Shown one piece after another: positions 7,507 through 7,553 of a DNA stretch of 7,553 bases; within the stretch, counting starts at the first letter, position 1; each line of letters opens with the position of its first letter. The notes below the pieces were generated by a model. It did not search any database and was not told where the DNA came from. It was given only the letters and a program-made list of their open reading frames with translations. The position numbers and the translations under genes were made by a program. This DNA comes from Candidatus Binatia bacterium (lineage in GTDB: Bacteria > Desulfobacterota_B > Binatia > UBA9968): contig JAICHC010000121.1 of assembly GCA_025922795.1 (NCBI GenBank), forward strand, positions 1 to 7,553. The letters are read 5' to 3'.

Positions 7507-7553
7507 CGAGACCGAAATCGCGCGCTGCTCCGCAGGAGGGTACTTCTCTTGAA

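Overview
The window is a moderately GC-rich bacterial segment (GC judged by eye) packed with alpha-glucan and trehalose metabolism genes. Three plus-strand genes fill positions 1 to 7071 with no real intergenic space: the C-terminal part of malto-oligosyltrehalose synthase (treY), a complete maltosyltransferase glgE, and a complete trehalose synthase-maltokinase fusion (treS-mak). A fourth, minus-strand gene at the right edge encodes a short membrane-anchored YbbR/CdaR-like protein and runs convergently into the end of treS-mak.

Together the three enzymes describe a loop. TreY, with a TreZ partner not in the window, turns the reducing end of an alpha-1,4-glucan into trehalose. TreS isomerises trehalose to maltose. 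The fused maltokinase makes maltose 1-phosphate with ATP. GlgE transfers the maltosyl unit back onto an alpha-1,4-glucan. This is the GlgE pathway joined to the TreY/TreZ trehalose route. The branching enzyme GlgB, often next to treS-mak in such clusters, is not here, because the cluster ends after treS-mak. All expected catalytic carboxylates in GlgE, TreS and the kinase, and the one TreY carboxylate inside the window, are present, so the genes look functional.

The genes appear to form one transcription unit. treY and glgE overlap, and glgE and treS-mak are 5 bases apart, which suggests translational coupling. No promoter is visible inside the unit; it must lie upstream of the window. No convincing terminator is seen in the 36-base convergent gap after treS-mak.

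The host cannot be fixed from this sequence. A TreS-Mak fusion, TreY and a YbbR/CdaR-type protein together fit a Gram-negative soil or sediment bacterium, such as a deltaproteobacterial or related lineage, but this is a weak inference. I found no mobile element, CRISPR array, RNA gene or clearly undescribed system. The window is mainly a well-formed instance of known pathways, with some points of gene organisation worth checking.
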